This document shows, in pieces, positions 1 through 11,899 of a DNA stretch of 64,000 bases. Each line of letters starts with the position of its first letter. The stretch's first letter is position 1. This DNA is from Anthopleura xanthogrammica (Eukaryota > Cnidaria > Anthozoa > Actiniaria > Actiniidae): positions 5,351,868 to 5,415,867 of the forward strand of contig OZ025219.1 in NCBI GenBank assembly GCA_964019055.1, in the 5' to 3' direction. A model generated the notes under the pieces. That model was not told the origin of the DNA, searched no databases, and saw nothing but the letters and a program-made list of their open reading frames with translations. A program made the position numbers and the translations under genes.

Positions 1-260
1 GAATGGAGTGACCATGGGTGGTAAAAGATAAGCGACAAGGTTGAAACAACGGGTTCGCTGCTAGCGTTTATGACATGGGTTTTATCTTTCATGGTCTAGA
101 GGCCGTCAAACCTTACCCTTATGCCACGACCAAGCTTCTTGATCAGTCTATAATTCCTGGATGGGGGTGTTGGGGACGAAATATCCAGCAAATCCGTAAA
201 AGCATTTTACTTATTGAACTAATACAATTATTATAAAAATATGTTTTTCCTTTCCCACAG
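1..260. other. Intron of gene A, nothing recognised
   Basis: The stretch ends in a pyrimidine tract and CAG just before the first visible exon. No exon matching the 148-bp ligand-domain exon of genes B and C is present, so that exon lies upstream of the window. Confidence 0.6.
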
Positions 261-3200
261 GAGTTTTCTCTGGATTTATTTTTCAAGCAATCATGGAATG
301 ACCCAAGGTTAACTCATTCAGTAGGATTCCCTCTCATTCTGCCTGGCAAACTCAAGGAAAAGATTTGGATTCCTGACACTTTTATTCTCAATGTCAAAAC
401 AGCGAAGTTTCATCTCGTACCTGCCTCAAATGTTCGTGTTGTCATTAAACAAAATGGCGAAATTGAGCTCAGTGAAAGGTGAGACATGTTGCTAATGGAG
501 GGACCGGGGAAGTGGCGGCGTTGTGAGATAGAGAAAGGTCGCCAGACCCACCCCTCCCTTCACTTGTAAAATCGTTCTACCCCCCCCCCCCCCCCCCATT
601 GTTATATGTTAACTTCTGTCAACCCGCGCGCCTTGACGACATTCGTGGGCTACTGAAGATGTAATGGTATTTTTGTAACATAGCTAACTTTCAATGTATT
701 AGAGTTAAAACAATGAAATAAATATCCATATTAGGTTCACCGTCTTCAATTTTAAGTATACAAACCGTACCTATTCGACAATTTCATAGCGCACAGTTTA
801 ACATAGCTTCCCACGTATAGCTTTCAAACAGCATGAAAATTTGGAACCTTAGCTGTCATATTTCTCATGCAATCAGCCCATTTTTTTTGTCTTGACATAA
901 AGTATAGCAGCTTTCGTTTAAGAAAAAAATACTGCTTTCGTTTCGAATACCACGTGAGAATTGGGCACGACTAACCATGCATTGCGTTCGGTAAAAAAAA
1001 TTTTTTACCGTTTTTTTTTTTTTTTGTAAAATATTCTGATTTTATTTGAGGGAAAAATACACTAACATTTACAGTGCGGACACTCGAACTGTGAACACCT
1101 CAAGTTTTCAATTTTGACATTTTTTTATTGCCAATCAGAAGCCAGATTCACAACAAGGCTCTGACATTTAGTTTCGATTAGCTAACTAAATATAATGTCA
1201 AAGTCTAATTATGAATCTAGTTTCTGAATGGACGATGAATAAATGTCAAAAAAACTAGAAGTGTTCACGGTTCGAGTGCCCGCACTGTAAACATTTAGCC
1301 AGATATCACGATATGAAAGATAAATAGTCGGCGTCATCCTACTTTCTTGTCGACGCCGTCCCGCTCTAGCCCCAAAAAGTCGAAGAATTTGTATTTATAA
1401 TGATTTTTAATGTATTTATAAGGATTTTTAATGTATTTATAAGGATTTTTAATGTATTTATAATGATTTTTAATGTATTTATAATGATTTTTAATGTATT
1501 TATAAGGATTTTTAATGTATTTATAATGATTTTTAATGTATTTATAATGATTTTTAATGTATTTATAATGATTTTGACATTGTGAAAGTAGAAAGAATGC
1601 GTAAAAACAGTGCCAGCGGACGTCCTTAATTCCTTGTTGTTGTTTATTGTGATCAGGTTAACTGTCACAGCTTCTTGCCGTATGGATCTTAGAAGATACC
1701 CATTGGACATTCAAACTTGCGCTCTGGAGATCTTGAGCTGTATGTATGACAAACAATACACACAGTATACACGCAGTATATAAATATTTATCCCACAGCA
1801 TAGAAAATACAGCCAATCAGAATGCAGGAAAGCCGTTGTATACAGCTGGGTTTCACTTGACGTCATTTCCTGTCTTGTGCAGAATGTTCATCAGCTGAAT
1901 CACAAGTTTTCAATAGAATTCTTTCTGGTTGACAGCACATTGTGGTCAGTGTTTGACCACCATTTGGAGCAGATAATGAGATTCAAAGACTTTTATCAGC
2001 TGATTGAAACCCAGCTATTCGTCGGTATTTCACTCTTCCTTCCCATCATGCACTACGCGTTGAATATACGCATTTGTATTTTCTATGGTGTGGGATAAAA
2101 TGGTTATACAAGGTATCCCACTCGTTACTTGTACTTTCTCACCTAAAGGCTCGTGTTTATACTAGAAACTACAAGTGACTCGTGGGATATTCCACGGTAT
2201 GCCACTCGAAACCATTGTATAACTAGTATATATTCCTACTCATTGAATGAGGCACGATATCTGTCATTTACATATTTTTGGGGAATTGTTTTGTATGTCA
2301 AACCCAGCCCAACTTAATACAAGGGGCCTGGTTATATTTATCTATCAGGCAAACGCTGGAAATATCAGTTATTACACAATTGTCTAATTTTTTGTTTACA
2401 GACTCCTTTGACGTCAATGATATTGATTACTATTGGAAACCAAAGGAAGATCTTATCATACTTGATCCTGAGATGTCTGAGTTTGAATTATCTGACTACA
2501 AGGGAGAGAGAAAACAAGTGAAATACGTTATTGGTAATTTAATTTATTTAGCTTCGCCATTTAAAAACCCACGCACACACACTCACTCACGCACACACAC
2601 AATATATACAAATATATATACATAATGACTGGGAATCCACTACAGCGTGTGCAAATTACAGTGGTCCCTCACATATATTAATATTTTGAATTAAAAGTTG
2701 AAGATAACCAGACCTGCCCATTTGTATAGTTATTCTTAACTTTTCTTTTTGTTGACTATAATATTGTTTGTTTGCCTTTTTGTTACATTTTTATGGTTTT
2801 TTTTTCGGTTTGCCAGAGTATTTTGTTTTCAGTTTTCTTTCTGTTTTCAAAGAATGCCTCTATGACCGGTTTGAATACCTAAAACCAGTTTAGAAATTGA
2901 CGACTTTGTAACTAAATTGTACGACAACAACAGAATGACGTTTGTTTGATCTCCCAGGAGAGCTGTCACGTGATATTTGACGTCACATACTAGGGTTCTA
3001 TGTAGTATAGGAATATTGTCCTTAAACTAATTGCTTACTATCAATAGACGTCACTTCCGGTAGTATCTCCGTTTTCACTGGCTTTGAGAATGTTGGAGGT
3101 TGTGTGTGTGTATCTTGTTTTCTGGTTTCATGTTGTACAAATAGTTAGAGAGAATACTTTGAGTAGTTATTTTGACATGATTTGATTTGAGAATCACTAG

Positions 3201-6200
3201 TTGCCCCCCAGTCAACCATTGGTTGCCCCCCAGTCAAATCCAGAAAAGTCACGTGATTGATAGTAAGCAATAGGAAAATGGGTGTTGATAGTCAAATGGT
3301 TGTTATGATACCCTTGGGAGTTAAATCGGGAAGAAATATATGAACTCCTAAGGATATGAGTCCAGAATTTTGAATTCAGTATTAAAGAAAACCGTGTTAG
3401 GTATGCAATAATGCACCATGCTTGTCGTATATTTTAGGGGCCGGTTATTCTTCGTTAATATTTGGTACCTTTTAGGGTGTTCAAACGAAAAACTAACTAA
3501 AATGCTGTTAAATTAGATTCATTTGATACCATTTTGGGGTAAAACTTGTGATTGTTATGTTACGAGAAAGAGAATTTTGGTACCTTTTAGGGGTTATTTT
3601 TAAAGTTGCTGACGAGCATCCCCGCCCCTCTATATATGGGATCCCCCCCCCCCCCCCCACCCCTTCGGGTGATAACGTCCCCATTTTTTAATAAACATTT
3701 ATATTTTTCCATTTCTTAGGGACCTACACTCATCTTGTTGCCAAGTTCGTTTTACAACGTCGTCTCGCCTATTCGTTCATCCAAATTTACTCGCCGACTT
3801 TTTTAATCGTTGTATTGTCTTGGCTCTCCTTTTGGATATCAAAAGATGCCGTTCCTGCCCGAGTAGCCCTGGGAATCACTACTGTATTGACTATCGTTAC
3901 TTTGATGGGATCCTTAAGAAATACAGTCCCTAAGGTAACAATTATTCCTAGATCTATTAAAAAGCCATGACTATAACTTACTTAAGAGAATGCTTAGGTA
4001 GCCATGCTTTATTATTCCCCTTTTTGTATTAGAATGTATACTTATTTCAATAAAGTTAGTCAACAAAAACTTACAAGGCTAAGAACACTGCAGGGGATCA
4101 CGGGAAACATTTCATATACAACAAGTAAAGCTTGTTGACACAAACTGCAGCTTGAGGATGCTCACAGGAGGTGAAACTGTAACTGTTACGAAAAGATCTC
4201 AAGTTTATCGGTTAAGAAATGTATATGTGATCGTACCATACTGAACGGACTCAGAAAAAATTCTGAGCCCCAGATGGGAATCGAACCCACGACCCTCCGT
4301 ATACTAGTCAGACGCTCTACCACTGAGCTGCTGGAGACTCTAATGGTGAGTAGGTCGTTAATGTGTGTTAAGCAGTTGAAACATGTAAAATGCACCTACC
4401 AATAATCGTCATAATAATTACCGGTCTCAGCTTTGGAGTTTTTCAGTTGACGGCTAACATTATTGAAATGAGTATATGGCCTGCATGGAAGAAGCAACGG
4501 GAATGGGGGTTAGTTGACTATCTCTCAATCCCGGCCATGCGCCACGACGCATAGACTAGTAAGCGATCTATAGTATGTCCTAGCCTCCTCCACAGGCATC
4601 CCCATTGGGATCCTCTGGCTTCCTTGCCCAGTGCCCTCGTTCCGTTGGCAGGAAGCCTGCTATAGAGGTAAACTAGCAAGCGCGGTAACTCTAAATTACT
4701 TTAGAGTTGCCTGCGGAGGAGGCTAAGTATGTCCGACGAAGGACTCAACGTCCAAAATGTTAGTAGTGTTACAAAGTTCCTGAGTGTTAAAATCCTTCTT
4801 GATAATCGGCTTTATTATGTGACTCCTACAACTGAAATCATATGAATCAAGCTTTCCGACTAAGCGTTCATCGTCAGGCGGGATAAAATGGTAAAACCAT
4901 CGCCAGAAATTCCGAACGGACATGCGCAGTTATGATGGGAAAAGTATTGAGAAATTTCGATAAAGTAAAATATTTCAATTTTAACTGGGTAAATAAGCCA
5001 GCCCGAGCCTCAAAAACGATAGGGTATTTGAAATTTGATCTCAATTTAATTCCGTTGGTGATAGTTTCTAGTAATTACATTTTAATGTCAAAGACTGTAA
5101 TAGTCAGTGATTACGGTGAATTATCATAAGAATACCTGAACCTGGTCTCACATATTCGGCTCTCAACTCAAAATAGTCAAACACTTTTTCTTACCGAACT
5201 TTCAATCGATTGAGGAAGTATGTCTTGAGCATTTCCCGAAATTTCTGAAGGAATATTTAAATTTTCGTCTCGGTTTTAGGAGGTGAAGTTTAAGCATTAA
5301 CAGGGCTTCCATTTCTGCCTCCATCTTGAGATGTAACTTGTCTTTGGAGTACAAGATGAAGAACATTTTCACTCTGAACTCTTCTAAAAGTTGTTTCTCC
5401 GTTTACTAAATCTTGTCTAAGTCTTGGGTAAAATATCAAGTGCTATTTAATGCCGAAAAATACTCCGTTTACTCAATCTTGTTTAAAATCTTGGGTAAAA
5501 TATTAACTGTGGAAGCGTTATTTAATGCTGAATAAAACCCTTTTTCTCGTCGAGACGGCATTATTATCGCAACCGGATAGGTAAACCTTCAGTTGTCACA
5601 TGATCTAATAGCCCAATCACAATCGAATCTACACAATTGCTTAATTGACAGGGTGAAAATTATGACTAATAAGCTCCGCCCAAAATGGTTCGGAATTTCT
5701 GGCGATGCGAAATCTGCTAAAAATATTTTCATTGCAAATAAGAAGTTCCTTCTTATTCACTTACTAAATCCCATTTGAATCTCTGTTGCTGTCAGCCATC
5801 AGTGATTTGACATTTCTGTTCCATAAAATTGATACATCATTTTTTAAGAGCAACCACAATATACAATCACGATGGTATCGTAAACCATTTTCTGATGCCG
5901 GAGTAAAGATTACACAGCATATCTGATGCCTCGTTAATTTTAATATATGAAAGAGTATTTTTTGAGTATTTCATGGATTCCGAAATAATGTCTGTCAATT
6001 CAATCAACTTGCAGGTGTCTTACATCAAAGCAATAGATTCCTACCTCATCGTTTCTTTCCTGTTTGTGTTTGGCGTATTACTTGAGTATATAGCAGTTTT
6101 GATGCACAGCCAACACAACGTAAAGAAGAAAATGAAAGGAAAGAAAATAAAGAGCCGAGCACATTTGGACATTGATGGTTATGCTGCCAACGTAACTTAT

Positions 6201-7890
6201 CGTCCTTCTTCAGTTGTATCTTCACCTTCGAGGACTTCCATTTCTCGACTCTCCTGTAACGATCATATACCAATACATACCAACAGGATTCATCTGGCTC
6301 CACCTGTCCCTGGGCAACACCCACACAGAAGATCGGTAAGAGATTTTAGCGATCTAATCTTTATCGCATTTAGCTTAAATCATAGAGTTAAATAACGAGA
6401 ACGGAGGCAATGCGTCATCATACTTGTATACAGCTATTTCAAAAAAAAGTTTCAAGGGGCGAACGGTGATTGGTGATTGATAATTGTACGACCGAAAGGA
6501 GCTGAAAGGCAATAAAAAGTTCTTCATATTCAAGGGCGGATCTAGGGGGAGGGTCAGGGGTTCAGAACCCCTGTCATACCTAAGGTCCCATTGTTTGTCT
6601 TATCCTAAAATTTAGTTTTGCCACAGGTTTGAAGTAAATTTTTTATGAAGTATACATTTGGACCCCTTCTTAACAAATTACTGAATCCGCCCTTGACATT
6701 CATACGTAAACAATGCCTGCACCAATCAGCGAAGACCTTAGATTGCGATAGTATGGCTTGTTCACCTTGTGAATGTTAAGGTTTCGTTTGACTTTGAATC
6801 GCTGTTCGCCCCTTGCACCTTTTTTGAAATAGCTGTAGGCCTATTGACGACGTTCGAGGTATTTATCTAATTTAGATCAAATTTGATAAGGTCTTCACAT
6901 TCACTACACGGCAAATCCCAGGAGAAAACAGTGTGATGAAATTGACGCACTCAGGCATCTCATGTTGTTGTGGGTTTTTTCTTCTTCTGTTACAGTGCAA
7001 ATCGAAAAACCGTGGGCACCTAGAAATACTCCAGGAATGTTCTATTGTTCTTTGGCCAATCAGAAATGACTCTCTAACCACAAGACGATGGAAAGATAAG
7101 AATAACGTTTCTGATTGGATAAGAAACATTCTTAAAATATTTCTTGGTGCCCATGGTTTTTAGATTCGCACTGTAAGTGAACATGCATATTTTACAATCA
7201 TCTATATGGCTTATTGCTTCAATTCTCCGTTTGTCTTCGTATGTCATATGTATATTCCCACTGCGTTTTTAATTAGCGCGTTAGCCCATAGTCGTCCCTG
7301 GAAGGGGGATTTCAAAATTGCCACCGGCTTTGGCACTCTTGATAATTGGGCTAGGGATTGTGTGGTATAGCCCACTAAGGAAACAGGAAGAAGAAAAAAC
7401 TGCATGGAAACTGAGCCAAGTGAAAAAAGTCCGATTTTTTTTCCATTATGCAATGTATCTAAGCCATGCATAGAATGAAAAATCAAAACGAGTGCCATTA
7501 AATTAACTAAGTTAACCGCAAAATGATGGCGCAATCAGAACAAACAATGAGAACACCGCAATATACCCACGCAGACATCGATCATGTTTTGCACCATAAT
7601 TTTCAATTAGATTATAGGCTTGCTTAGGTAATAAGTAATTTATATTGTTATAAATTTCCAATTTTATTTCATTATCTTTTCAGACTCTTATACCAGGACC
7701 CGCCATATCGCATAGCCCCTATACCGCCACTCCTCCAAGGTCACGGTTTTTCGACTGGTTTTGCAAACCAAAACTTCAATGTTGTAAGAAAAAGGATAAT
7801 GAAGTGGATCTTTTTGACCGCTTAGCCCGTATATTATTCCCCTTCTCTTTCATAATTTTCAACATCAGCTATTACGTTTACTATATGTAA
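261..7890 (+). CDS. Gene A: anion-selective Cys-loop ligand-gated channel subunit, 5'-partial
   Basis: Exons 261-478, 1657-1739, 2402-2533, 3720-3934, 6015-6335 and 7684-7890 (TAA) join in one frame to 391 residues; the signal-peptide and first ligand-domain exons lie upstream of the window. The extracellular part carries loop D/A motifs (EFSLDLFFKQSW, IWIPDTFILNVK). The Cys-loop has cysteines at partial residues 80 and 94, 13 residues apart, around RRYPLD. M1 starts near SFIQIYSPTFLIV; M2 is preceded by PAR and reads [13 protein letters not shown], the anion-selective signature of GABA-A/glycine-type receptors. M3 follows VSYIKAID, and M4 (FPFSFIIFN) ends the protein. The M3-M4 cytoplasmic loop is the longest of the four, Ser/Pro/Arg-rich, spread over two exons. 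There is no second loop-C cysteine pair, so it is more GABA-A-like than glycine-receptor-like. It is a plasma-membrane chloride-channel subunit by family; the ligand is unknown. Confidence 0.93.
1072..1287. mobile_element. TA-flanked fold-back transposon (MITE), CAGTGC family
   Basis: Long terminal inverted repeats, CAGTGCGGACACTCGAAC at the left matched by the reverse complement at the right with few mismatches, flanked by TA on both sides. It is non-autonomous, about 216 bp, in an intron of gene A. TA target sites suggest a Tc1/mariner/pogo-like source. A relative lies at 6993-7173. Confidence 0.65.
1396..1574. repeat. 21-bp minisatellite in an intron of gene A
   Basis: About nine tandem copies of a 21-bp unit such as ATTTTTAATGTATTTATAA with a variable TG/GG. 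It translates as a false seven-residue repeat on both strands. It lies 80 bp upstream of the Cys-loop exon. Confidence 0.9.
1788..2223. mobile_element. Two adjoining fold-back elements in gene A
   Basis: The first (1788-2099) has inverted ends containing CATAGAAAATAC and its complement next to TTATCCCAC. The second (2102-2223) has ends GTTATACAA and CCATTGTATAAC. The same pair, in the opposite order, occurs at 34023-34320, so the two travel or insert together. Confidence 0.55.
2570..2623. repeat. AC- and AT-rich microsatellite in gene A intron
   Basis: Runs of CACACA broken by CTCACTCACG, followed by ATATAC repeats. Confidence 0.6.
4267..4337 (-). tRNA. tRNA-Thr(AGT)-like sequence, possibly a tRNA-derived SINE head
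   Basis: On the minus strand the 71-nt stretch folds as a tRNA: D arm GCTCAGTGGTAGAGC, anticodon loop CTAGTAT (anticodon AGT), T arm GTGGGTTCGATTCCCAT, acceptor stem TCTCCAG/CTGGGGC with one terminal mismatch and one mismatch in the anticodon stem. A TTTTTT pol III terminator follows within 20 nt. It lies antisense in an intron of gene A. The mismatches make a pseudogene or SINE head as likely as a working gene. Confidence 0.55.
4581..4724. repeat. Fold-back repeat TAGCCTCCTCC
   Basis: Inverted ends TAGCCTCCTCCACAGGC and GCCTGCGGAGGAGGCTA bound a 144-bp stretch in gene A's intron. Confidence 0.6.
4899..5706. mobile_element. Non-autonomous transposon, ends ATCGCCAGAAATTCC (copy 1)
   Basis: Terminal inverted repeats ATCGCCAGAAATTCCGAAC and GTTCGGAATTTCTGGCGAT. 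The inside is alignable to copy 2 at 9273-9859 over several hundred bases (for example GAGAAATTTCGATAAAGTAA). No transposase was seen. About 808 bp, inside gene A's largest intron. Confidence 0.7.
6431..6835. mobile_element. TA-flanked MITE, ends CAGCTATTTCAAAAAA
   Basis: Left end CAGCTATTTCAAAAAA preceded by TA, right end TTTTTTGAAATAGCTG followed by TA. A subterminal inverted repeat CAAGGGGCGAAC / GTTCGCCCCTTG is present. The same ends bound the 3-kb element at 28648-31644. A second element (6531-6695) is nested inside. It lies in gene A's last intron. Confidence 0.7.
6531..6695. mobile_element. Nested MITE, ends CAAGGGCGGAT
   Basis: Ends CAAGGGCGGATC and GAATCCGCCCTTG, nested within the 6431-6835 element. 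The ends resemble those at 40808-41122 and 52475-52768 (CAGGGGCGGAT family). Confidence 0.55.
6993..7173. mobile_element. TA-flanked MITE, CAGTGC family
   Basis: Ends CAGTGCAAATCGAAAAACC and a matching complement ending GCACTG, flanked by TA; relative of 1072-1287. In gene A's last intron. Confidence 0.65.
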
Positions 7891-7912
7891 ACATGAAGTT
7901 TTTTTGTGAACA

Positions 7913-8050
7913 ATAGACCCCGTGCAGCACGTCGGAATGCAGCCCAATTTGGAGGACAAAACAATAGTTTCGAATTCTCAGAGGATTGAAATTCTTTTGT
8001 TATGTCCTTCAAATTGAGCTGCTTTGACGTTACGTGAAAGTGGTCTTTAT
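7913..8050. mobile_element. Fold-back element just after gene A, AATAGACCCC family
   Basis: Inverted halves around GGAGGACAAAACAATAG and its complement-like partner; alignable, reversed, to 55638-55774 behind gene D. It starts only about 20 bp after the gene A stop codon, so it may lie in the 3' UTR. Confidence 0.55.
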
Positions 8051-8098
8051 AAAAGATTGCCAAATGGGAGATGGCAAAAGTTTCAAGACTGAGAGACT

Positions 8099-8270
8099 AA
8101 ATATACCTTTTTAGCTTCGTATGCAAATTTCCCATTTCAGACCACAGGACATTCCCTTGCAAAATGTTCCTTTGTTAAAATATTTGTACCTGAAAGAATC
8201 AACTCCCATGAGTGGCATCACATGGTCTGAAATGGGCACAACAAACAACGAAGCTAAAGAGGTCTATTGA
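8099..8270. mobile_element. Fold-back element, CCCATTTCAGACCA family (copy 1)
   Basis: Ends with TTTAGCTTCGT and CCCATTTCAGACCA and their complements; shares the inner motif and the AATAGACC-type end with 44686-44886. Confidence 0.55.
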
Positions 8271-8299
8271 TTGTTTATTTACCACCTCTTATATAGTCA

Positions 8300-8676
8300 T
8301 TTGAAAAAACGTTGTCACTGACCGGCTCCGCGACTACGCGACTGAACCGAAAAGGAGCATGGGTAGAAATTGCTGAAGCGCTTAATTAATCGCTCTGAAG
8401 TAGTTGTTTTTGCTTACTAATGAGGTAACACAAGCAGCAACCCTTTCAACGTTTGTCTTCGGGTTTTGCGAAAGGAAGACAAAAGTCTATATGACTAATA
8501 TATTCAGTCAAAGATGTTCCCAATTTTGGAACTGTTAAATCATTAAAATACTATTTCGCCAGCGAATTTTCGTACTGTAAGCCCGGCGTATATTTAATCA
8601 GTTAGGAATACTCCCGTTCGGGCTAGTCGCGTAGTCGCGTAGTCGCGGAGCCGTTTGACGACAACGTTTTTTTCAA
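8300..8676. mobile_element. Fold-back element, ends TGAAAAAACGTTGTC
   Basis: Inverted ends AAAAAACGTTGTC and GACAACGTTTTTTT enclose GGCTCCGCGACTACGCGACT and its complement; about 377 bp. Confidence 0.65.
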
Positions 8677-8820
8677 TTAGCTGTATATGATTTACTGAAC
8701 TGCACGGCAATCCTTTCTTGTGAAATTTGCTGTTTTCTACGAGAAGTGTGTCAATTAAAAGTTATTGTTTCAGTATAGTTAGCGCAAACAGAGAAAAACA
8801 TTGCAATGACAATTAGTAAA

Positions 8821-8982
8821 GACCTTTCCCGAATTTTCTTGAATGACCACAGAACAATAGATTCAAGGTGAGACTGGAGTAGACAAATGCAGTAAATGTA
8901 TGGAGTTGAAAACTCAGGCCTCGCCTTGAATCTTATGTTGTGTGGTTATTTTTTTTTTAGTCAAGCGAATTCGGGAAAGGTC
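8821..8982. mobile_element. Fold-back element, ends GACCTTTCCCGAATT
   Basis: GACCTTTCCCGAATT at the left matches AATTCGGGAAAGGTC at the right; an inner pair around GATTCAAGG / CCTTGAATC adds to the fold. Confidence 0.6.
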
Positions 8983-9272
8983 TGTTCTCAATGACTGAAA
9001 AGAATAAAACCTTACGGGAGTTCACTTGTACAAATAAGTTGAACTGATAAATCATCACGAAAATTATGGGTATACTTTGCATGGAACCGCAATGCCACAG
9101 TGTGATATTTTCGCGGGCTTTCTCATCTGGTAACATTTCAGTATAGTGCAATTGATGCGATTGCATGTGCAGCGGGAAACCACATAAAATATTGCACGAC
9201 AAAAACCGCCCTTTAAAACTACCTCTCGCGTAATAAGTTGCAACAGAAGCCCATGGTGGGAACAATAATAGC

Positions 9273-9859
9273 ATCGCCAGAAATTCCGAACGGACATCCG
9301 CATTTAAAGTCATGATACTTAGAAAACTTAGGGCTCAAATATGGTGGGAAAGGTATTGAGAAATTTCGATAAAGTAAAATATTTTAATTTTAACTGGATA
9401 AATAAGCCAGCCCGAGCCTCAAAAACAATAAAGTGTATTCGAACTTTCATTTGATCTCAATTTAATTCCGTTTGTGATAGTTTCTAGTTCGGTGGTTAAT
9501 GTAGTTCAGTGACATTAACAGGCCTTCCATTTCTGCCTCCATCTTGAGATGTAACTTGTCTTTGGAGTACAAGATGATGCGCATTTTCACACTGAACTCT
9601 TCTAAAAGTTATTTACTCCGTTTACTCAATCTTGTTTAAAATCTTGGGTAAAATATTAACTGTGGAGGTGTTATTTAATGCCGAATAAAACCCTTTTTCT
9701 CGTCGAGACGCCATTATTATCGCAACCGGATTGGTAAACCTTCAATTGTCACATGATCTAATAGTCCAATCACAATCGAATCTACACAATTGCTTGATTG
9801 ACAGGGTAAAAATCATGAATAATAAGCTCCGCCAAAAATGGTTCGGAATGTCTGGCGAT
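9273..9859. mobile_element. Non-autonomous transposon, ends ATCGCCAGAAATTCC (copy 2)
   Basis: Same inverted ends and internal sequence as 4899-5706 but about 220 bp shorter, with internal deletions; lies downstream of gene A. Confidence 0.7.
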
Positions 9860-10958
9860 GGTGAATACGCAAACGCCACGAACAACACATCTGTGAAATC
9901 AAGAAACTTAGTGTGAAAGAAAAACCAATAGGCCATCTCAGAAACGAGCAAAGGACTGGGGACGAGTTTTGAATTTTAATCTTATTAGCAATCTAATTTT
10001 TAATAATCCGTGATACGCTACTTCACGAGTAGACTTGCCCCAAGTCGACCTCTCTTGTTGCCCGGGGATGTTTTCGATTCGAGCGCAGCGCCAGTAGAGA
10101 TACTCAGTGGGCGGCGGACTTTGCGAAAGTCTACTTCGCGAGCTGTAGCAAAATATATATATTTTTAAACAGACATTAATATCGCCACTGTACCGAATTT
10201 TTCTCATGACTATTAAAAATAATTCTGTCGTACGTCAGTCTTATCTAGTATCATCACCAAAAAGGGAAAAGACACTTTATTTTGGTTTAATAGTAAATAG
10301 TTCACAATCAGATAGGAGATGGTAGTGTATACGTAACTTATAGTGGAGGAGCTAAAATGATAATAAGGTCGTGTGTGGCGAATGTTAAAACTGTGATCAC
10401 GGACACTACTGATGCATGAATACTGATTACAAGAAATGTAACCAAAGTAAACTTTTCTAAAAACTAAAGCAATATATAGCTTTTGTATATCTGCTGTTTC
10501 TATAGAAACACAGACATTATATGCCATCCACTTAGCTTTGCCTGATGTAGACATTCCTTGCGACATTTAAGAAATCTAAAAAAAGCTTTTTTCATTCAAC
10601 AAACAATTGGCTAAAATAACAGAGTTTTTTTTCCGGATTTTTTAATGTAATGTCTTGTAATGAACAACTAAAAGTGACTGGCTACTTTTGGAAACAATTC
10701 TAAACTTTTTTATACTACGATTTTTTTAAGTGAAATTTAATACTGATTCCTAATATTTCAGTAAAAAAATAATGCGAACTTGAAAGGTTGTCGCGTGAGA
10801 TTCATTAACAAGGCCTTGTTGTCGCGCGACTATTGCTTCGCCATGTTATGGAGTGTATTAATTTCTTTTGAGAATATTCTATAAATTAGTCTCACGTTAT
10901 TGTTCAAACACACTGGGGGAAAACCTCTTGATTGTTGACAATGCTGTGTTATTTGGAT

Positions 10959-11299
10959 TTATTATATCCATTTGAAATCACTAGCAAATCCTGTAATCTG
11001 ATTGGCTCTCAGTAGATTGATTCAAGCACGAATCGCACTATTTTGAGTCCGAATCGCATCTTTTTGTCAGCCAATCACAATGCAACACTAGAAAAGGTAA
11101 CCAATCAGATTACAGGATTGTATGTAATCAGCCAATCAGATTATAGCAAATAAGGAACATAAAATGTAGCTTTTTTTCAAGTTTGACTGCAATTTTTTGT
11201 TACAAAAAGAAACAAAATACCGGCTATTTGTGAATAAATACTTTTGTATTTATCACAAATTTAGTGTCTATCTAGTATGATTTCAAAATGGATATAATA
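10959..11299. mobile_element. MITE with 22-bp ends TATTATATCCATTTGAAATC
   Basis: Near-perfect inverted ends about 340 bp apart. The interior has further paired segments, such as AATCTGATTGG and CCAATCAGATT. Inserted in repeat unit 1. Confidence 0.65.
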
Positions 11300-11302
11300 A
11301 AG

Positions 11303-11444
11303 TGATAATTGAACTTCGTGTCGTGCAATTTTGGTCTGATATCAAACTTGCGATTACAAATCACACTCCCGCTACGCGGTCGTGTGATTTTGTTATCGCG
11401 CGTTTGATATCAGACCAAATTGCACTCCACTTAGTTCAATTACC
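11303..11444. mobile_element. MITE with ends TAATTGAAC
   Basis: Arms of about 45 bp containing TTGGTCTGATATCAAAC and GTTTGATATCAGACCAA; nearly perfect fold-back. Confidence 0.7.
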
Positions 11445-11899
11445 ATTATGTATTTTTTTTCTGTGCAAAGACTTTTTATTATATTTCAAAAGGCGCCGCT
11501 CTTTGGCAGTTCATCAGGGACTTTAATAGTCAAGAAATTAGTCTCACGTTAATGTTCAAAAAATGTGAAAAATCCTCCTAATTGTTGAGAATATGCTCTG
11601 TTACTTGGATGTTGTTGTTTTTTTTCTGTGCAAAGAAAGGGATGATTTTTTATCATATTTCAAAAGGCGCTACTTGGCAGTTTCTCAGGGACTTTAATAG
11701 TCAAGAAGTTGATCTCACCAGGCTTGTCGCACGTTAATGTTCAAAACATGTGAAAAATTCTTCTCAATTGTTGACAATGCTCTGTCATTTGGATGCATTT
11801 TTTGTCTGTGCAAAGAAAGGAAGGAGAAAATAAAAGATGACATATTTCAAAAGGCGATCTTTGGCAGTATCTCAGGGGCTTTGATAAAATTGTTTTGCA

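Larger units (their letters stand above)
10885..11890. repeat. Three diverged tandem repeats, the first interrupted by two fold-back elements
   Basis: Units begin near 10885, 11538 and 11716 and share CTCACGTTAATGTTCAAA, ATTGTTGACAATGCTCTG, TTCTGTGCAAAG, TATTTCAAAAGGCG and TCAGGGACTTTAATAGTC. Unit 1 is broken between its TTATTTGGAT and TTTTTTTCTGTGC segments by the elements at 10959-11299 and 11303-11444. Confidence 0.7.

Noticed and set aside
1877..2098. Small ORF in gene A intron
   Set aside because: It lies within a fold-back element and has no domain or splice support.
6046..6324. Minus-strand ORF across gene A's M3 exon
   Set aside because: Shadow of the coding exon on the other strand.
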